64,000 bases of DNA from Whitmania pigra (lineage: Eukaryota > Annelida > Clitellata > Hirudinida > Haemopidae). Where the stretch lies: NCBI GenBank assembly GCA_021613335.1, contig JAJTWR010000231.1, positions 4,658,001-4,722,000 on the forward strand, written 5' to 3'. Positions 34,327-47,368 of this stretch are shown piece by piece (the stretch's first letter is position 1; every line of letters starts with the position of its first letter). Both the position numbers and the translations under genes were made by a program. The notes below the pieces were generated by a model. The model was given only the letters and a program-made list of their open reading frames with translations. It ran no database searches and was not told the origin of the DNA.

Positions 34327-37300
34327 TCAATCACACTCATGCTTTGGAGCTTCTGGCAGTAGTGGACCACCACTAAGAAAATAAACCACAGCTTCATATG
34401 TTGCCATGACTACTGCAGTATTGGGTATTTGGCGAACCAGTTGGATGCTGAGACCCCTGTAAACTCCTCTGAAACCTTCATCTTTGTGAACACAGGCTAG
34501 GGTTTGCCAAAATTTGCTGTGTTTACTGTTCTCTTCCCTTAATCTGGTTCTTGCAACTTCTGTTTGCACATGGAAGAAATAAATATCTAAATGTTAAATA
34601 TGCTAGTCAATTAAATATAGTTTGCAATTTAATAAACAAATGCTTTGATTTATGCCTACAATTTGCTTCCTTTAATGCAAGTCCAATAGTAAACTATAAT
34701 CAAATAAAACCATAGGTTAAACTATAGTACACAATAGCAATGAAACCTTCTAACCATCGAAAAATGTTATAAAAGGTTCAGATAATACTTTATGCATACT
34801 TATCATGAAAAATGTCGAGCTATCCATTTCCGTAACATGAAATAGCATTTGCAATAACATTTATTGAATAAATAAAAACAAAAATGATTAAAAACTTAAT
34901 TCACCATGAGGGTATGCAATGATTGTAGCCACAGTCTTGGAGATAGCTCCTGCACCCATGTACTCAAAGAATGACCTTATAAATGCCACAGGTTTAACTT
35001 CCACTTTTATATCTGCTTTTAATGATTCCATAGAATTTTCTTCATTAGAGGGGTTGCTAGACCTTGAAGAACTGAGAAACCTCTTGATCTCCTCATAAAT
35101 TACTAAGTGAATGATTGTCTCTGTCAAGCCATAATATGAAGCTGTTACTCCCTTGTAAAATGCTTTAAATCCTCCTTCAGAATATATATTCCTTGCACAC
35201 TGGAATGTTGATACTGAGCTCCTTTACACATTAAAAAAAGTTAACAAAATTAAAAGACACATGAGATGCATGAGGAAAAAGTTTAAAAAACAAAATAGAA
35301 GCATTCTTACGGATTGAGTTGCATTCTTGTCTTTATCACCCAAATAGGATTTGTGCAAGTTGCAGAGGAGAAACCTAAAAAATATTTATAATATCAAACT
35401 ATATTATATAAAATTAAATATATAAACTATATTAGCCAGCTATGGTGAACTTTAAAGAAAGACAAAATTGCTAGTCAGTTATGGATTCCATTTACTTTAC
35501 TTGCCAAAATAAATTACTGTGTTAAGTTGATTTAAGAATCATTTAACATATCATAAATGATGTATCATAATTTTACATATACAGTTATTAAGATATGTGT
35601 AAAAGACGAATTTGTAAGATGATTAAAACATTCAAAAAGTATATGCATATTTTTATATTTCTTGGCAATGAGAAACAATGAATTTGCTAGGTTTCCAACA
35701 TTACATAAAAAATTAAAAAATTTTAGAATAAAATTGTCACAAATGCTTAATTGAAATAACTTCAAATATATAAACAATTAAATATAAGTTAACAAAGACA
35801 ACATGTGCAGGAGAATAAAGACAGTGTTGTGAACTAGATGGGCTGATTACTAGTATGGGACTTTATGTTCATCATCTTAAAAGCTTCACTCAACCATTCC
35901 AAACTAAAAATAAAATTCAATGGTTTAATGCAGTTTGAGGCATGCTCATCAGCCCGGTTCCCATAACTCTTAGTAAATCTTGGCATTTTAAAGTTAATTA
36001 GAGTGTACGAGTCAACATGATGGCTGAGGCTACATGTCTGCAACAAGTTTTGAGATATCAGGCTGTATGTATGCAGTTTGCAAAACAATAGAAAATAAAA
36101 TAAAATGGCGGAGTCCGTTGAGGTACATGGTGTCAAGATGTAAAAAAAACTAAAATCATGATTTTAAACTAAATTCATGTTCAGCTTTTCCAAAATGTTA
36201 AAAACAACACCAATTTGATTCATAGAGATCTCCACAATCAACAAAACACAAACCAGCAAATGCAGCTGCACATATATGGATGACAGGGGTATCAGGATTG
36301 AACAAACTTGAACAGTTTAACTGAACTTTTCCATGTGCATAAGCAGCAAAATAAATGGCCCTACATCAAAATTTAATTTCCTTCATCACAACAAAATTAT
36401 GATATTTATTTGATTAAATTTATGGACAATAAGAAAAATAATATGACACACTGATCCTCAGATGAGTTCCCCTGTTTTCAAACATTACGGTCCTGTGTTT
36501 CTCTTGACGTTATGAGGGGCAGCCGCATCTGGTGATCAGCTGGATGTCCGTGTAGGTTTTACCTCTCAAACCCAACATTATCTTCAGCTAGAAGAGGCCC
36601 TCAATAGCATCCTTATGCCAATATTTTCTGCCTGCTATAGAGCAAGACAAGTTGGAGGAAAGCTCACTTAAAAGGTACAGTAACATCTTCCACAGAAAAG
36701 TTTGGGCAGTACTGCTGCCAGCCAGTCCCTTTTGCTTTCCCCCTTCACTCAAAGAAGTGATAAGAATCACTAGGAAAACAAGAAACCATTCTGAATCAAT
36801 TCAGACCCATATTGCCGTAGAACGTAGAGTTGACAATATTTTTCTCCATTGTGGTGTTGAGTCTCACGGAATTAGTGATGTTTAATCAGTACATGAACAT
36901 ATCATTCCAAAATGATTGCTCTGGTCATTAATCATTTATGAGACTGATTTGTCAATGGTTGAGTATCCAGAGAGGAAAGTTAACTGATAAATTTGAAAAT
37001 GGCTTGGCCTTAGTCCATAGGTTGCCATCTAGAGCAGAAGCATGAGTCTGCAACTGCCACTGAGGTCCATCGTGGGAAAGTGCAAGCTCTCCAAAATAAG
37101 AACATCAGTTTCGGTTGAACTCTAAGCTGAGCTGGTGTTGACGGCTTTTATGGCCGAACACAATACTCTGTTTTCACAGCCGAAGTTGGTCAAAACCAAA
37201 CTAGCTAACAGACCCTGTCAAATTTTTGAATTAAAATAAAATTACGTTTGACTTGATTCATTAATCTGATCCTTATTTAATTGGGAACCCACGGCGATGT

Positions 37301-40300
37301 GTAATAACATGAATTGTAATTACAAATGACAATAATCAACAACAAATTATTGTAAAATTAAAAAATTTAATATGATCTGGGCTTTTTTCAAAAATCTCAC
37401 TGGCAACTAGTGCTTTCGATCTCAGGCAATTTTTTCGAAACACGGGTTTCGGGTTTTTTTCACATTAAAACCCGGGTACCTGTATATAAACTTATTTAAT
37501 ATTGTCAGCTAAAGTAGACAAAGCAAGTTTATGTACCACATATAGATATATATAATAAAGTTAGTAAAATTTATTTTCTGTAAAACTTTCGTAACACCAT
37601 CATTGAACTCAAAGTGTCACCAATAAGTCAGTTTTATAGTTTTCAAAGATGGACATTATAGAAAAAGCTCTTTCTGCTTCCACTGAAGTTGGTCGATTAG
37701 TTATCAAACATCTGTAAAGTTTTTCACATTTTTCAGGCATGTTCTTAGTTGATTGAAACAAGTGAATTTCTTTTTTGATGATGTGGGAGACTCATTCACT
37801 TTCAACTTGACTTTGTTGTGCATCATGCTCCTGCAGAAATATGTTCAGCTTCATACAGGGGGATTTCCATTTTAGAAATGTTATTTTCACTGACATTCTC
37901 AACTTCCATTTCAAAGCCATTTTGGTCAGCTTCATTAGCCTTAAACAAATGTTCCATTAAGTTTGTGGCAATGGTTGTAATTTTGGTCTTCTGAATTTTG
38001 ACACCAAACTCATCCAGGAAGTCTTCCAATTTCAAAAATTTAATCAGATGGGCCAGTTTTGGATTGTGCATTGTAGGGCTTGAATTTCAAATTTTTGAGA
38101 CGTGGTCTTCCCGATGAGAGTGTTTAAGTCTCTCAACTTCTTCAATGTGAATGCTATTACGTTTTGAGCTAGAACGAAGTCAGCATCTTCTTAACACAAA
38201 TATTGCTCTGCAATTTGCAGAGGAGCAACCCTGATGGCAAGTATATCTGAGGCTGCAAAAGGGACCTCATTCTGGATCTTGACACTTGGGAAACCAGAAG
38301 AACCCTTCCAAAACAACTGTAGAAAACAGTCAATTTCGAGAGTCAATGATCCACCAAAACAATGGGGATCATCTACTTGGCCAAGAGATGCAGTATTGTT
38401 GAGAGAAATAGGCTAGCCTCAGACTCACAAGTTGATTACCATCGAAATGAAGTAAAAAAAAAGCCTGAGGCTGGGTCCTGAAATTTTCTATTTGCTGACT
38501 GCTGCTACAAAGAAAATTTATGCCCCAGTATGCTTATATTAATTACACATTGTGAAGAAACCATAATAATAATAATAAGATGCTGTTGTCAGATGAGAAA
38601 CAATTAATTGAAGCATTTTTTTAATATAATATAAAATAATTTTTGTGCAATTATGCTCATTTAAATTTAGGATCGTGGGATCTTGGGTCCAGTGATACCA
38701 GCAGAATAAATGGAAATGCAGATGTCTTAGCAGCAAAACTACACCAGCTTCAGAGAACAACATTCAATTTAAAGAAAGTAAAATTTGGAAACAAGCATTA
38801 TTAAGCATTATATACTATTAAATTATATTTACTTTTATGTAAATGAAATTAAATATTAAATAAGACAGAATTATTTCCATAAAATGCAGACACAAAACAT
38901 TTGAATTCATGTTAATTAGAACTTGTAAGCAAGATATACCATATATACCCAGTATATCACATATAAGCTGCAATCAATTAAGTCATAATTTGTTGTTTAG
39001 CTAAATTAAGCTTTATCCATTTAAATAAGCAAAAAAGTTGCTATCACTTAAGACAACACAGTGCTTGTCCAACCTTTGTGACATAAAAATTTATCTTTTA
39101 GCCAAGGACCACCCTAGAAAACTCTTAAACTTAAGTTGTGTGTAGATTTGGAAACTTATGAAGCTATAATAATTGCATAATAATAGTTCAGGCCAATAAC
39201 AAAATGTCCGAGCATTTGCAATACAACTTTAATGTAATATTTGAGTTTGAAATAGAGCTAATAATTTTATTTAATCTTTGGTTTTTTGTCTGTGGTGTCT
39301 GAGCTGCTTTGTTTAATTAGTAATGGCTAAGGAAGGAAATTTTGACTGTATACTATTATATTTATTTTGATCATATACTATCAGCTTCAAACTCGACTTA
39401 GATCCAACAATTTGGTGATTCATGGCATCCTGGAATCAACCTTTGCAGAGGCAGCATCCAACTCTGTGGAGGATGAATCTTCACAAAAACCCTTTCACAG
39501 CTGATATGATGAAAGCGTGTTGTGGATTGTTGTGAATCTAGGTTTGGCCTGAAAATCTCTGCCAGTGACATTATAGCTGGCTATAGAATAGCTGTGCCCA
39601 GACCTTGCCCTACAGTAGTCTGCTTTGCAAACAAAAACACGAGAGATAAAGTACTTTCAATAAAAAAAATTGTTAAGACATCAACAAGGAGATGTAAAAA
39701 TTTACATCATCAAGCATTTAACCAAAGGAAAGTCTGAAATTGTTGCAGTTGGCAAGAGACTCCTCCAAGATAAGAAAAAAAATATGTTCAGTTTGGTCAA
39801 GAAATGGCCGCATTTATTTGAAAAAAATCTGAAACGGACAAACCCTCCAGAATTTTTACACTGGAGAACTTGGTTAGATTCCAGTAAAAATAGTTTATAA
39901 AAATAAACCCTCTTTTAGAGATCTTTTTTGTTTGATTTACATAAGTCTGAATTAATCCTTCTGTTTATGGACTGGATGAAGAGTTTGAAAACATTGATAC
40001 AGACAAAACTTCTTTGAAAAAGACTTACCCAGTACATGTATTGCTCCTCCTGACTTTGGCAACTTAACCAAAAATTACTCTGAACAACCTCATGAAAGCT
40101 AAAATAATTGCTGTGAATAAAACCTGGTTGAATCCTAGTGAGCCTATATTTATTCCTGAATATTCCTTCAATTCATTTTGTTGGTGCAGTGGAAGAGGAG
40201 ATATTTAATCTCTTTGTTCACCACACCATACACTTCTTATCATTCAAACCCCTTGACGTCACGACATTTGAACATTTACTTGTCAAGTTACGGATACCCA

Positions 40301-42283
40301 TTTAAGAAAGTCAAGGATGCAACAAACACCCAATCAAAAAATTTCACCTGTATGAACAGAGGTATTCATTACTCACTCCCACGCTCCTTCTTCAGCACTA
40401 ATGGCCAAATACTTGCATCTCCTAAAGAAATAGCTGATTCATTCGATGCATAATTTTCAAACCATTGGTAATGAACTTGCCAAAAAATTACACAAAAAAA
40501 TTTAGACATCCAAAAATATATAAAAAGTTCTCTCCCAAACTCAATATTCTTATCACCTGTGACATCAGAAGAAATTATCTCAATCTCCAAAACTATAAAA
40601 AGTTTCCATAGTATTGACTGTGATGGCATCGATTCAACTACTATTGCAAGTGCTTCTGCGCCTCTGATAGCACATGTCCTGGCATCCCTAATTAATGAGA
40701 GCTGTATGGTGTGGTGAATAAAGAGAATAAACATCTCCCCTTCCATTACTAATTCACCATCTTTTCAATGACATCTCATTCATTCACTCATTTACTCTCT
40801 GTCCACAAATAACAGACCATGGTCACAATTCAATGGTTTTTAAATATGGTTTTGGTGCAGAGAGGGGGATATTAATCAACCATTAAGCGGGCGTAATTTT
40901 GTTTTTTTTTATATTTATGTTTATTTCTTATTCTGTTCAATAAACATAATAAATTTTGGTTTGGTGATCAGTAATTGGATCCTTAAGCAATTTTTTGAAC
41001 TGTTCACCAGTTGATCAATAACTTATCTGCATTATTCACTTCAAACAAGTCTACACTTTCTCAAATATGCCTAACATTATTTTAACAAACTTAACTTTAC
41101 ATTTTCTTGAAAAAATATCAGATTATTCATTTTAAACAGCTTTTTACATTTTCTCATATGTTATACAATTTTGCAAATTCTGACAAACCACATAAAATCA
41201 TCCTGCAGGATTAAAGTTGGACTGCACTGAGCTAACTAAGGTTTAGCAGGGTAGGACTAAACATTAAATCATTCAATGATGTTTTATTGGACGGCATTAC
41301 AATTTGAGTAAGTTTAACATACCTAGAAGGAGCCACACCAACAAGATTGGGGATTAACCCCTTAAAGAGAGCACCTGGTCCTTCATTGATAATGATATTC
41401 CTTTAAAGCAATAATTTTTATCTGTGATTGAATTACGAAGAAGATGTTTCAATACATTGCAACAACGAAATAATTTTAATTACGTATATCTCTAAAAATA
41501 CAAAATTGATAATTTTATGCCTATTACATTGCAACAAATGCACTGGAACCGAAACGTATTTAATCAAATGTGAAACTAAGGTTAATTTTATCCCAAACCA
41601 CAACATCAAGCAACTAAGTTGCTTTCTTCTATGCGATGGGCAAGTCAAAATGTGCTTTGTCACAAACATGCTGGCATTATTTCTGGTGCCCTTGGAACGG
41701 AGTATTGTAATGCTACAGAAATTGTTGATCCAACTTAGAATCTTATTAGCTCCTACTTAATCACAAGCATTACTAGACTTTTGGCTTTGACAAATTAATG
41801 ACAAAAATTGAGTCCTTAGCAGTTTGTCAAAAAATTAAGTATTATACTGTACAGTGAACAGACGAACCCGAGGCTGCACTTAAAAAGATTTACTATATAT
41901 AAATAATATTAACTAAACCAGGATAGACTTTCTGATTTCCTATTTTGTTAATTTCACAATAAGGAATGACAAACCTGAAACAAGCAAATATTCCCAGCCG
42001 ATGTCTCATAAGTGCAGTGGTGTAATCGGCTCTTTCAGTAACAAGAGAACATGCAGGTCCACCAGAAGTAATGAAAATCCTACCAAATATTTCATACATC
42101 TTCACTCGCCTCAGCAAAGACGGTCTAAGTGGTGAATGAAAACTTTTATAATATTCAATGTGTTGAGGAATTTCATGGATTGGCAATCTATGATCAGTCA
42201 AAAGAGATTTTTTTGAAGATTGTAATCTTGTTTTCAGAACTTCTAGAGGGCAAGTCAAAACTGCCCCTGCTGTCCCTCCAGCT
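34327..42283 (-). CDS. SLC25A36: Mitochondrial pyrimidine nucleotide carrier, SLC25A33/36 (Rim2) type; N-terminal exon not located
   Basis: Six exons join in phase on the minus strand: 42283-41975, 41400-41323, 36360-36254, 35374-35311, 35221-34905, 34559-34327 (about 369 codons). The three carrier signatures are [11 protein letters not shown] (repeat 1), [12 protein letters not shown] (repeat 2) and [12 protein letters not shown] (repeat 3), a set specific to SLC25A33/36. [16 protein letters not shown] and [17 protein letters not shown] are further family hallmarks. The protein exchanges pyrimidine nucleotides across the mitochondrial inner membrane, feeding mtDNA and mtRNA synthesis. After the first signature there is a loop of about 70 residues ([20 protein letters not shown] onward), longer than in vertebrates. 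Exon 42283 begins mid-codon, so at least one upstream exon with the start codon is missing from my model. The 4.96-kb intron 41322-36361 holds a LINE fragment and a hAT remnant. Confidence 0.93.
35796..36140. repeat. Interspersed repeat shared with 27320-27640
   Basis: Longer copy of the repeat in the PRDM intron; lies in the 35375-36253 intron of the carrier gene. Ends near AAAATGGCGG. No recognisable coding sequence or terminal repeats. Confidence 0.7.
36361..37199. other. Carrier-gene intron, unassigned
   Basis: Base composition at 36460-36880 and 37010-37200 is less AT-rich than the surroundings and reads like old coding or repeat DNA, but no frame on either strand matches a family I know. 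Confidence 0.4.
37200..37400 (-). repeat. Interspersed repeat shared with 12785-13120
   Basis: Inverted match to the UBXN4-intron repeat (CTTATTTAATTGGGAACCCA, GGGCTTTTTTCAAAAATCTC). Confidence 0.6.
37590..38160 (-). pseudogene. hAT transposase remnant in carrier intron
   Basis: Minus strand around 37700-37620 reads [18 protein letters not shown] then a stop, matching the start of a hAT dimerisation domain. Upstream, 38071-37823 is an 82-codon frame ([19 protein letters not shown]) that may be another part of it. Ends undefined. Confidence 0.55.
38161..39374. other. Carrier-gene intron, unassigned AT-rich sequence
   Basis: No supported gene. Contains a small (TAA)n run near 38560. Confidence 0.5.
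39375..40760 (+). pseudogene. LINE fragment with ORF1 and endonuclease-to-RT linker remnants
   Basis: Plus strand 39378-39900 reads [53 protein letters not shown], the RRM/coiled-type ORF1 of L1/CR1-like elements. From about 40080 come [19 protein letters not shown] (endonuclease) and, at 40380-40500, [20 protein letters not shown], as in the linker before reverse transcriptase. Numerous stops; RT core absent. It lies inside a carrier-gene intron on the opposite strand. Confidence 0.7.
40761..41322. other. Carrier-gene intron, nothing recognised
   Basis: AT-rich; no repeat or frame supported. Confidence 0.5.
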
Positions 42284-43375
42284 CTGTAACAGTAATTTTG
42301 TATTGTTTTAACTGTGAGATTTATATAATGGATTTTAGGTTTTTCCATCTGGCTCTTTCAAATTTATTCATATAACATCATAAATATATGTAGGAACAGA
42401 ATACAACAAGCACAAAATTTCCAAGGTAAAGCGATGTTGTTGATTCTGCCATTAATTTGCGTAAATGTGCAAGTCCTGTCATTGGAATATGGCACTTGTA
42501 AGAATAATTCAATTTGCCCATTTATCAGAAAAACTGCTTCATACATTTGTTCAAAGTTTCAATTACTTTATGATTCTATTAACATTTAATAACACTTCAA
42601 CAGATCTGCAAAATTTATCAAAAATTAAATTTGTTGGAAAAATCCCTTTGAGTTGTCCACAGGCATTTCAAAGATTAAGGATGGGGTAAAATTGGAAAAG
42701 AACTGCAGTTTTGTTATTTTCTCTAATGAAAAAACATTCATTTGGATAATCCAGATGGCTCAAACATTATTGGCTTGGTCAAAGATCGAGGAGATAAGAG
42801 ATCATAAGGTTACTAGGAGAGAAATGAAATCTGAAAGTTTTTAAGAGTCCTTCTTGATTGCCAGACATTTAATAATAAATATATAATAATATATATATAA
42901 TATATTATATATATAATAAATATATAATAATATATAATATATTATTATAATAAAAATATATAATAATTTATAAATATAATTATAAATATTATAACATTTA
43001 TTATAAATGTTATTATTGTTACAATAATTATAATATTACAAATGTTATTATTATAATATTATAAATTATATAAATATAATATTATAATATTATAATTTTA
43101 ATGATTGTTTCAAGTCATTTACTACAGTCCTTGGGTTTTCCCGGGCCAGGACTTGAGGACTTTAAAGACATTGTTAAGGTTTTTTTAATGTGTGCTGGTT
43201 TTTTCGGATGTCAATCTGGGCTCAATAAAATCTTTAAAAAAAATAGTAATAATAATAATAATAATAGTTAATAAGGTGCCACATGTGTACTGCCAAAGGT
43301 GCCTTGTTGTCCTGGTTTCATGATGTCCTGAAAAGGTGAGTCTTCAGATGGCATTTGAAGAGCATAAGAGATGAT
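42284..43375. repeat. 5' flank of carrier gene with AT microsatellites
   Basis: 42870-43110 is almost pure A/T with alternating TATAATATAT and ATTATAAT units. (AAT)n with six to seven units lies at 43243-43267, preceded by a LINE-like tail (GGGCTCAATAAAATC at about 43205). The missing N-terminal carrier exon may lie here or further right. Confidence 0.65.
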
Positions 43376-43570
43376 CAGTGTTGTAAAAATTACCTCATTT
43401 CGGTAATTAGTTACAAGTAAAAGTAATAGCTCAAAAATCTACTCAAGTATAAGTAAGAGTATTGTCTCAAAATGTTACTCAAGTAAAAGTAAAAAGTTAC
43501 AGCATCCAAAAGTTACTTTTAAGTAAGAATTACAAGTAACTTTGATGCCGCCATTATTGTGATCCTACAT
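43376..43570. mobile_element. hAT-type MITE remnant
   Basis: CAGTGTTGTAAAAATTACC followed by repeated AGTAAAAGTAA and GTTAC blocks is the look of a hAT terminal and subterminal region. I could not place a right end or a target duplication. Confidence 0.5.
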
Positions 43571-43839
43571 CATTCCGTATTATTTAAAAGGAATTGTTTC
43601 TATTAACGTTAAAACAATTATTGATATTAACAGTCATTAAGTAATAACATTTGAACTAATGCATTCTTTTGGTGTTTTTATTATTGATTACAATCACAAA
43701 CATTTGTTAATTTTTAACATAACTAAGTCCTCGAATAGTTCGTCACTCATTATGGTCCTTCGGGTGTTCATACCAGCATAGCTGAATAAATAATGTTCAT
43801 GTAATCTGATCAGTCTTGAAGATACTGCATCAGAATATC

Positions 43840-44230
43840 AGTTGACCTTGTGCAATTGAAGAAACTGTCAGCATCAGACGAATGACAGAATTTGGTGGAA
43901 AGTGAATTCCATGTCCTGGGTACACAGACGTGGAACAACCAGTCCCCTGCCTAACTGTCCAGGAATCTAGAAACAAAGAGTCCTGTTGCTGGAGGACTGG
44001 AGGGAAACCACTCTGGGGACAGTTGATGTGTTTCTCAAAAGTTCGCTAAGGTATTGAGGAGTGCTGCCTGTGATAGCCTTATAGACTAGAAGCAGGATTT
44101 TGAAAGTGATTCTATCTGGAATTTCCAGCCTGTTGAGGTTTCTCAGGAGAGCAGTTATGTGATCTTCCACTACAAATGAGCCTTGTTGCCATATTCATGA
44201 CTGCTTGAAGAGTGTGGAGAGACTGGCAAC
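43840..44230 (-). pseudogene. LINE reverse transcriptase C-terminal fragment
   Basis: Minus strand 44170-43967 encodes EDHITALLRNLNRLEIPDRI, TFKILLLVYKAITGSTPQYLS and then SLQSSSNRTLCF, the conserved end of CR1/L2/Rex-type RT proteins (ITPxLxxLHWLPVxxRIxFKILLLVYKA). Short, 5' truncated. Confidence 0.75.
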
Positions 44231-45189
44231 TGGCATTAGCAGGAATCAAATTTCTGTAATCAAGCTTTGAGAGGATGGCCAAGATTTTCTGTATACATAT
44301 CAGAATATGTATTACAAATCTAACTCTGGCTCTCTAAGTTGTGATCTATATTTTAAAATAGTTGTTGTATTTTTAACTGGGTTGTTAGATTTGTAATCGC
44401 CTTTTTCGTACTCCATTAGTCGCAAATCTTCTAATTTCGCCCAAGTTGTTTTGATTTTATCGGAAGCTTTTTCGACCCCGTCCCTGGGGATTAAAAATAC
44501 ATGTTACACATATTCTGATAGATATTTTTCAGGAGAATTCAAATATGTAAGTGACTTGACTAGCGCACACAGGGATCTACCCTAAAAAAATCTTCAAAGT
44601 TTTCAAGCATTAATTAAAAATAGTTCCCGATTTTTTAATTTTTTTTGAATGCTCGTCCCTGGCACTTTGATCCTTTATCTATTTTTTAAAACAATCAGCA
44701 AATTTTTAGCTCTAGTGGTTGATTTTTAATCGATTTTACAAAATACCCCTGAAAAGGGGCTAGAATAGGGGCAGTTATCACACTCGTTAAAAATCTTATC
44801 CACATTTGAACAACATTGCCAATTGTCTAAACTAAAAACTCCACTTTCACAAGAATTGCTTTGAATTAGAATTGGGAGATGGTATACAAGTTTTATTTTG
44901 AGTTAGTCAGCATTGGGCTCTCATTAACTTCAGCAAAACTTTATAGAAAAAAGGCCAGCTATAGGAAACATTCTGCCAACTCATAGATTATTTTGTGCTT
45001 AGGTATCAATTCCAGATTAAGAAAATAAAGCATACATAAAGTTCAATGTGACACCAAAACATTTGAACCTGGTTGAAAAAGTAGCCATGTTACAACTAAA
45101 AATGGATTTAAATCTGAAATAGCTGAAGAAAGAGAGAATCCAAACCATTCAGACTGAGCAAAGACAAGGCTACAACACCAACCACTTTT
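44231..45189. other. Intergenic, nothing recognised
   Basis: No supported gene or repeat. Short CAGAATATGTATTACA / TGTTACACATATTCTGA blocks at 44300 and 44500 are inverted relative to each other, about 200 bases apart, and could be ends of a small element. Confidence 0.4.
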
Positions 45190-45345
45190 GGCAAATTTAT
45201 CTAAAATGTCTTGATGACATATGAGTTATCTTTATAAATGCTAAGAAGAGGAAGTCCATTCAGTCTCATTCCACTTGCTGAGTTTCCAGCAAATACTCTT
45301 TTTAATGAGGAGAAAGATCTTTCAGCAGTTGCAGTTGAAATAATT
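45190..45345 (-). pseudogene. hAT dimerisation-domain remnant
   Basis: Minus strand reads ISTATAERSFSSLKRVFAGN then SGMRLNGLPLLSIYKD, the C-terminal block of TTF/ZMYM-type hATs. No element ends seen. Confidence 0.65.
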
Positions 45346-45939
45346 AATTAAATTTAATTATCTACATAATAAACAATCTTATGTTTATGAAGATGTAATT
45401 CCACACCATGAAAATCAAAGTATGTCTTAGATGAAACAGAAATAAAAACTTAGCATACTTACGCTCCTGCAATAAAATGCACTGTGTTACCATCCATGAG
45501 GTCTTTTGACGTCAATGTTTACAATATCCTCCACAATTAAAAATAGGTCGATGAAATTATAGAATATTAGGCCTTGTAACAAACTAAGTAGTCTGTAGAG
45601 TGAAAGACTTTAAGTAAAATATCTAAAGCTGTGAATTAGCGCGAAACAGTTTTCCACCGAAACAATTTTCTCAGTGATCCCTGTCCTCAGAACTTTGTGT
45701 ATAGGCAGCAACCTTCAACTTCCCACACGTGAGACTAGTGTGATCGGCAAGTGAGGCATCACGTGATGCAATCAAATATTTGGAAAACCATGTAAGCTGC
45801 CGCACTTAGTATTCATGAGATATCATAACAAAATAAGCCCCGCAAAAGTACGAATTATTAATTTTGATTAAAAATATAAACCCTGCTAACCCTACCCTAA
45901 ACCAGTTGCTCGTTAAGGCAATTATAAAGAAAACAAGGA

Positions 45940-46090
45940 GCAAAAGCAAAGGCTTAATCCCACCTTCATCGACGTGAATAAAGTATTTGATTTGGTTTCT
46001 CATCAAACAATTGTTGGAGCAGCCCACAGACTCGGAACTCCGTCATTCATGCTGAAATACATTTCAGAGGCCCCTCTTAACTTCTGGATA
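45940..46090 (+). pseudogene. R2/NeSL-like LINE reverse transcriptase fragment
   Basis: Plus strand carries FIDVNKVFDLVSHQTIVGAA and RLGTPSFMLKYISE, equivalent to the RT block with the first catalytic Asp (FxDxxKAFDSVSH). Flanks are frame-shifted, and nothing else of the element is here. Confidence 0.65.
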
Positions 46091-46204
46091 AGGTATATTT
46101 AGCGAAAGTGTATCCAAAGTATTTCCAATCGAAAGTATCAATGCTCATAAATGCTCGTCTCTGAGGGCGGAAGAATAATCCAAAGATTGTCAGCGAAGCA
46201 CGGT

Positions 46205-46350
46205 AAATTCACCGCTGGAATATTCATCTCCGGAAAAGTCATCCCTGGAAAATTCATCTCTGGAAAATTCATCTCAGGAAAATTCATCTCAGGAAAATTC
46301 ATCACCCGGAAAATTCTTCGCCAGAAAATTCATTTCCGAAAATTTCATCG
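46205..46350. repeat. 15-bp minisatellite
   Basis: About nine to ten head-to-tail units of GGAAAATTCATCTCA with increasing divergence to the right. Units are contiguous, without spacers. The repeat ends 80 bases from the Gypsy LTR. Confidence 0.85.
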
Positions 46351-46427
46351 CCCAAAAATTTGAGAATGCACTTACATTTATGTAGATGACAGCCCCCTTT
46401 AAGATAAAGTTTACAAAGAAATTGCGT

Positions 46428-46602
46428 TGTAGTGTAACTGTATATACAAAGACAATCAGAAGAATAAATGTTGAACAGATGAATTGTTGACTCGAGTTGA
46501 GGAGGAATAATATCGCGTTAAGTTCATGAAATGTAAACAAACATGGCGCGCGGAGCTCGCGTCTCTAATTATGCAAGTGGGACAAAGTTCCTGTATCCAA
46601 CA
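46428..46602 (-). repeat. CsRn1-type Gypsy LTR (3' in element orientation)
   Basis: 175 bases, plus-strand TGTAGTGTAACTG to TATCCAACA. Differs from the other LTR at three positions by eye (GAGG/GAAG... region, ATGTAAAC/ACGTAAAC, TGTATCC/TGTGTCC). Confidence 0.93.
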
Positions 46603-46640
46603 ATACTCCCCCACCAGAGAGCAAGCTGGCGAACGAAAAG

Positions 46641-47360
46641 TCAGGGCTCGTAGTCCTCGAGTTTCTTGGGCCAGTGAACTCTTCGTCCGGAGCGTGTTTG
46701 AGGTTGAGCCAGTGGTGTTGCTGGGTTGATAGCTGGGGATGGGTTGGCTATGGGCGGAACTGAAGTCTGGGGCAGAATTGCTGGTTTCAACCTGTCGATG
46801 GACACTGTTTCATTCCGGCCATTCTTGCTGACGACGAAGTATTTCCGATGGCGCTCTTGGACGTCAAAGTGACCGTCGTACAGTGGATGCAGCGGTGGTT
46901 TGTGGGAATCGATACGGATGAGTACCTGTGGTGTCAAAGCCAGGTCTTTAGGAATGTAAGAGGGTTGCTGCCGTTGTCTTGGTTGTTGCGGCCTGAGACC
47001 CTGCATTTGCTCCCTCAGACGATCCACGAAACCTGACTGTCCAATCGGAGGGTTGGAGTCGCTTGCTGGTGAAAACTCTCCTGGTAATCTCAACGCCGTC
47101 CCGTAGACCAACTCGGCTGAAGAGCATTGAAGGTCTTCTTTGACGGTTGCCCGGATCCCCAGAAGAGCCATGGGTAGGAGATCCGTCCAGGTGTTGGTGG
47201 CGTTCTGTGCGATGAGTGCTGCCTTGAGTTGACGGTGGAAACGTTCCACCATTCCGTTAGCAGCAGGATGGTAGGCCGTTGTTTTTACGTGGCGGATGCC
47301 TAACAACTTGCTCCACTGATGTAACTGGTGAGGAAATGTAGATGTGAGGAAAATTGGCTA
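46641..47360 (-). pseudogene. Gypsy integrase C-terminal half
   Basis: Minus frame LLGIRHVKTTAYHPAANGMV (second Asp to Glu part of the DDE core: TTAYHP...NGMVERFHRQLK) continues to a GPY/F-like end (KYFVVSKNGRNETVSIDRLK) and the terminus RSGRRVHWPKKLEDYEP with stop. Between the hAT insertion point and LLGIR one frameshift or small insertion is present. Confidence 0.88.
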
Positions 47361-47368
47361 CCCCTGTC

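Noticed and set aside
41428..41760. A 110-codon plus-strand frame antisense to the carrier intron
   Set aside because: Overlapping frames exist on both strands and the residue pattern is low-complexity; no family resemblance.
46205..46350. CRISPR-like array
   Set aside because: The 15-base units are contiguous with no unique spacers, and the DNA is animal nuclear DNA.
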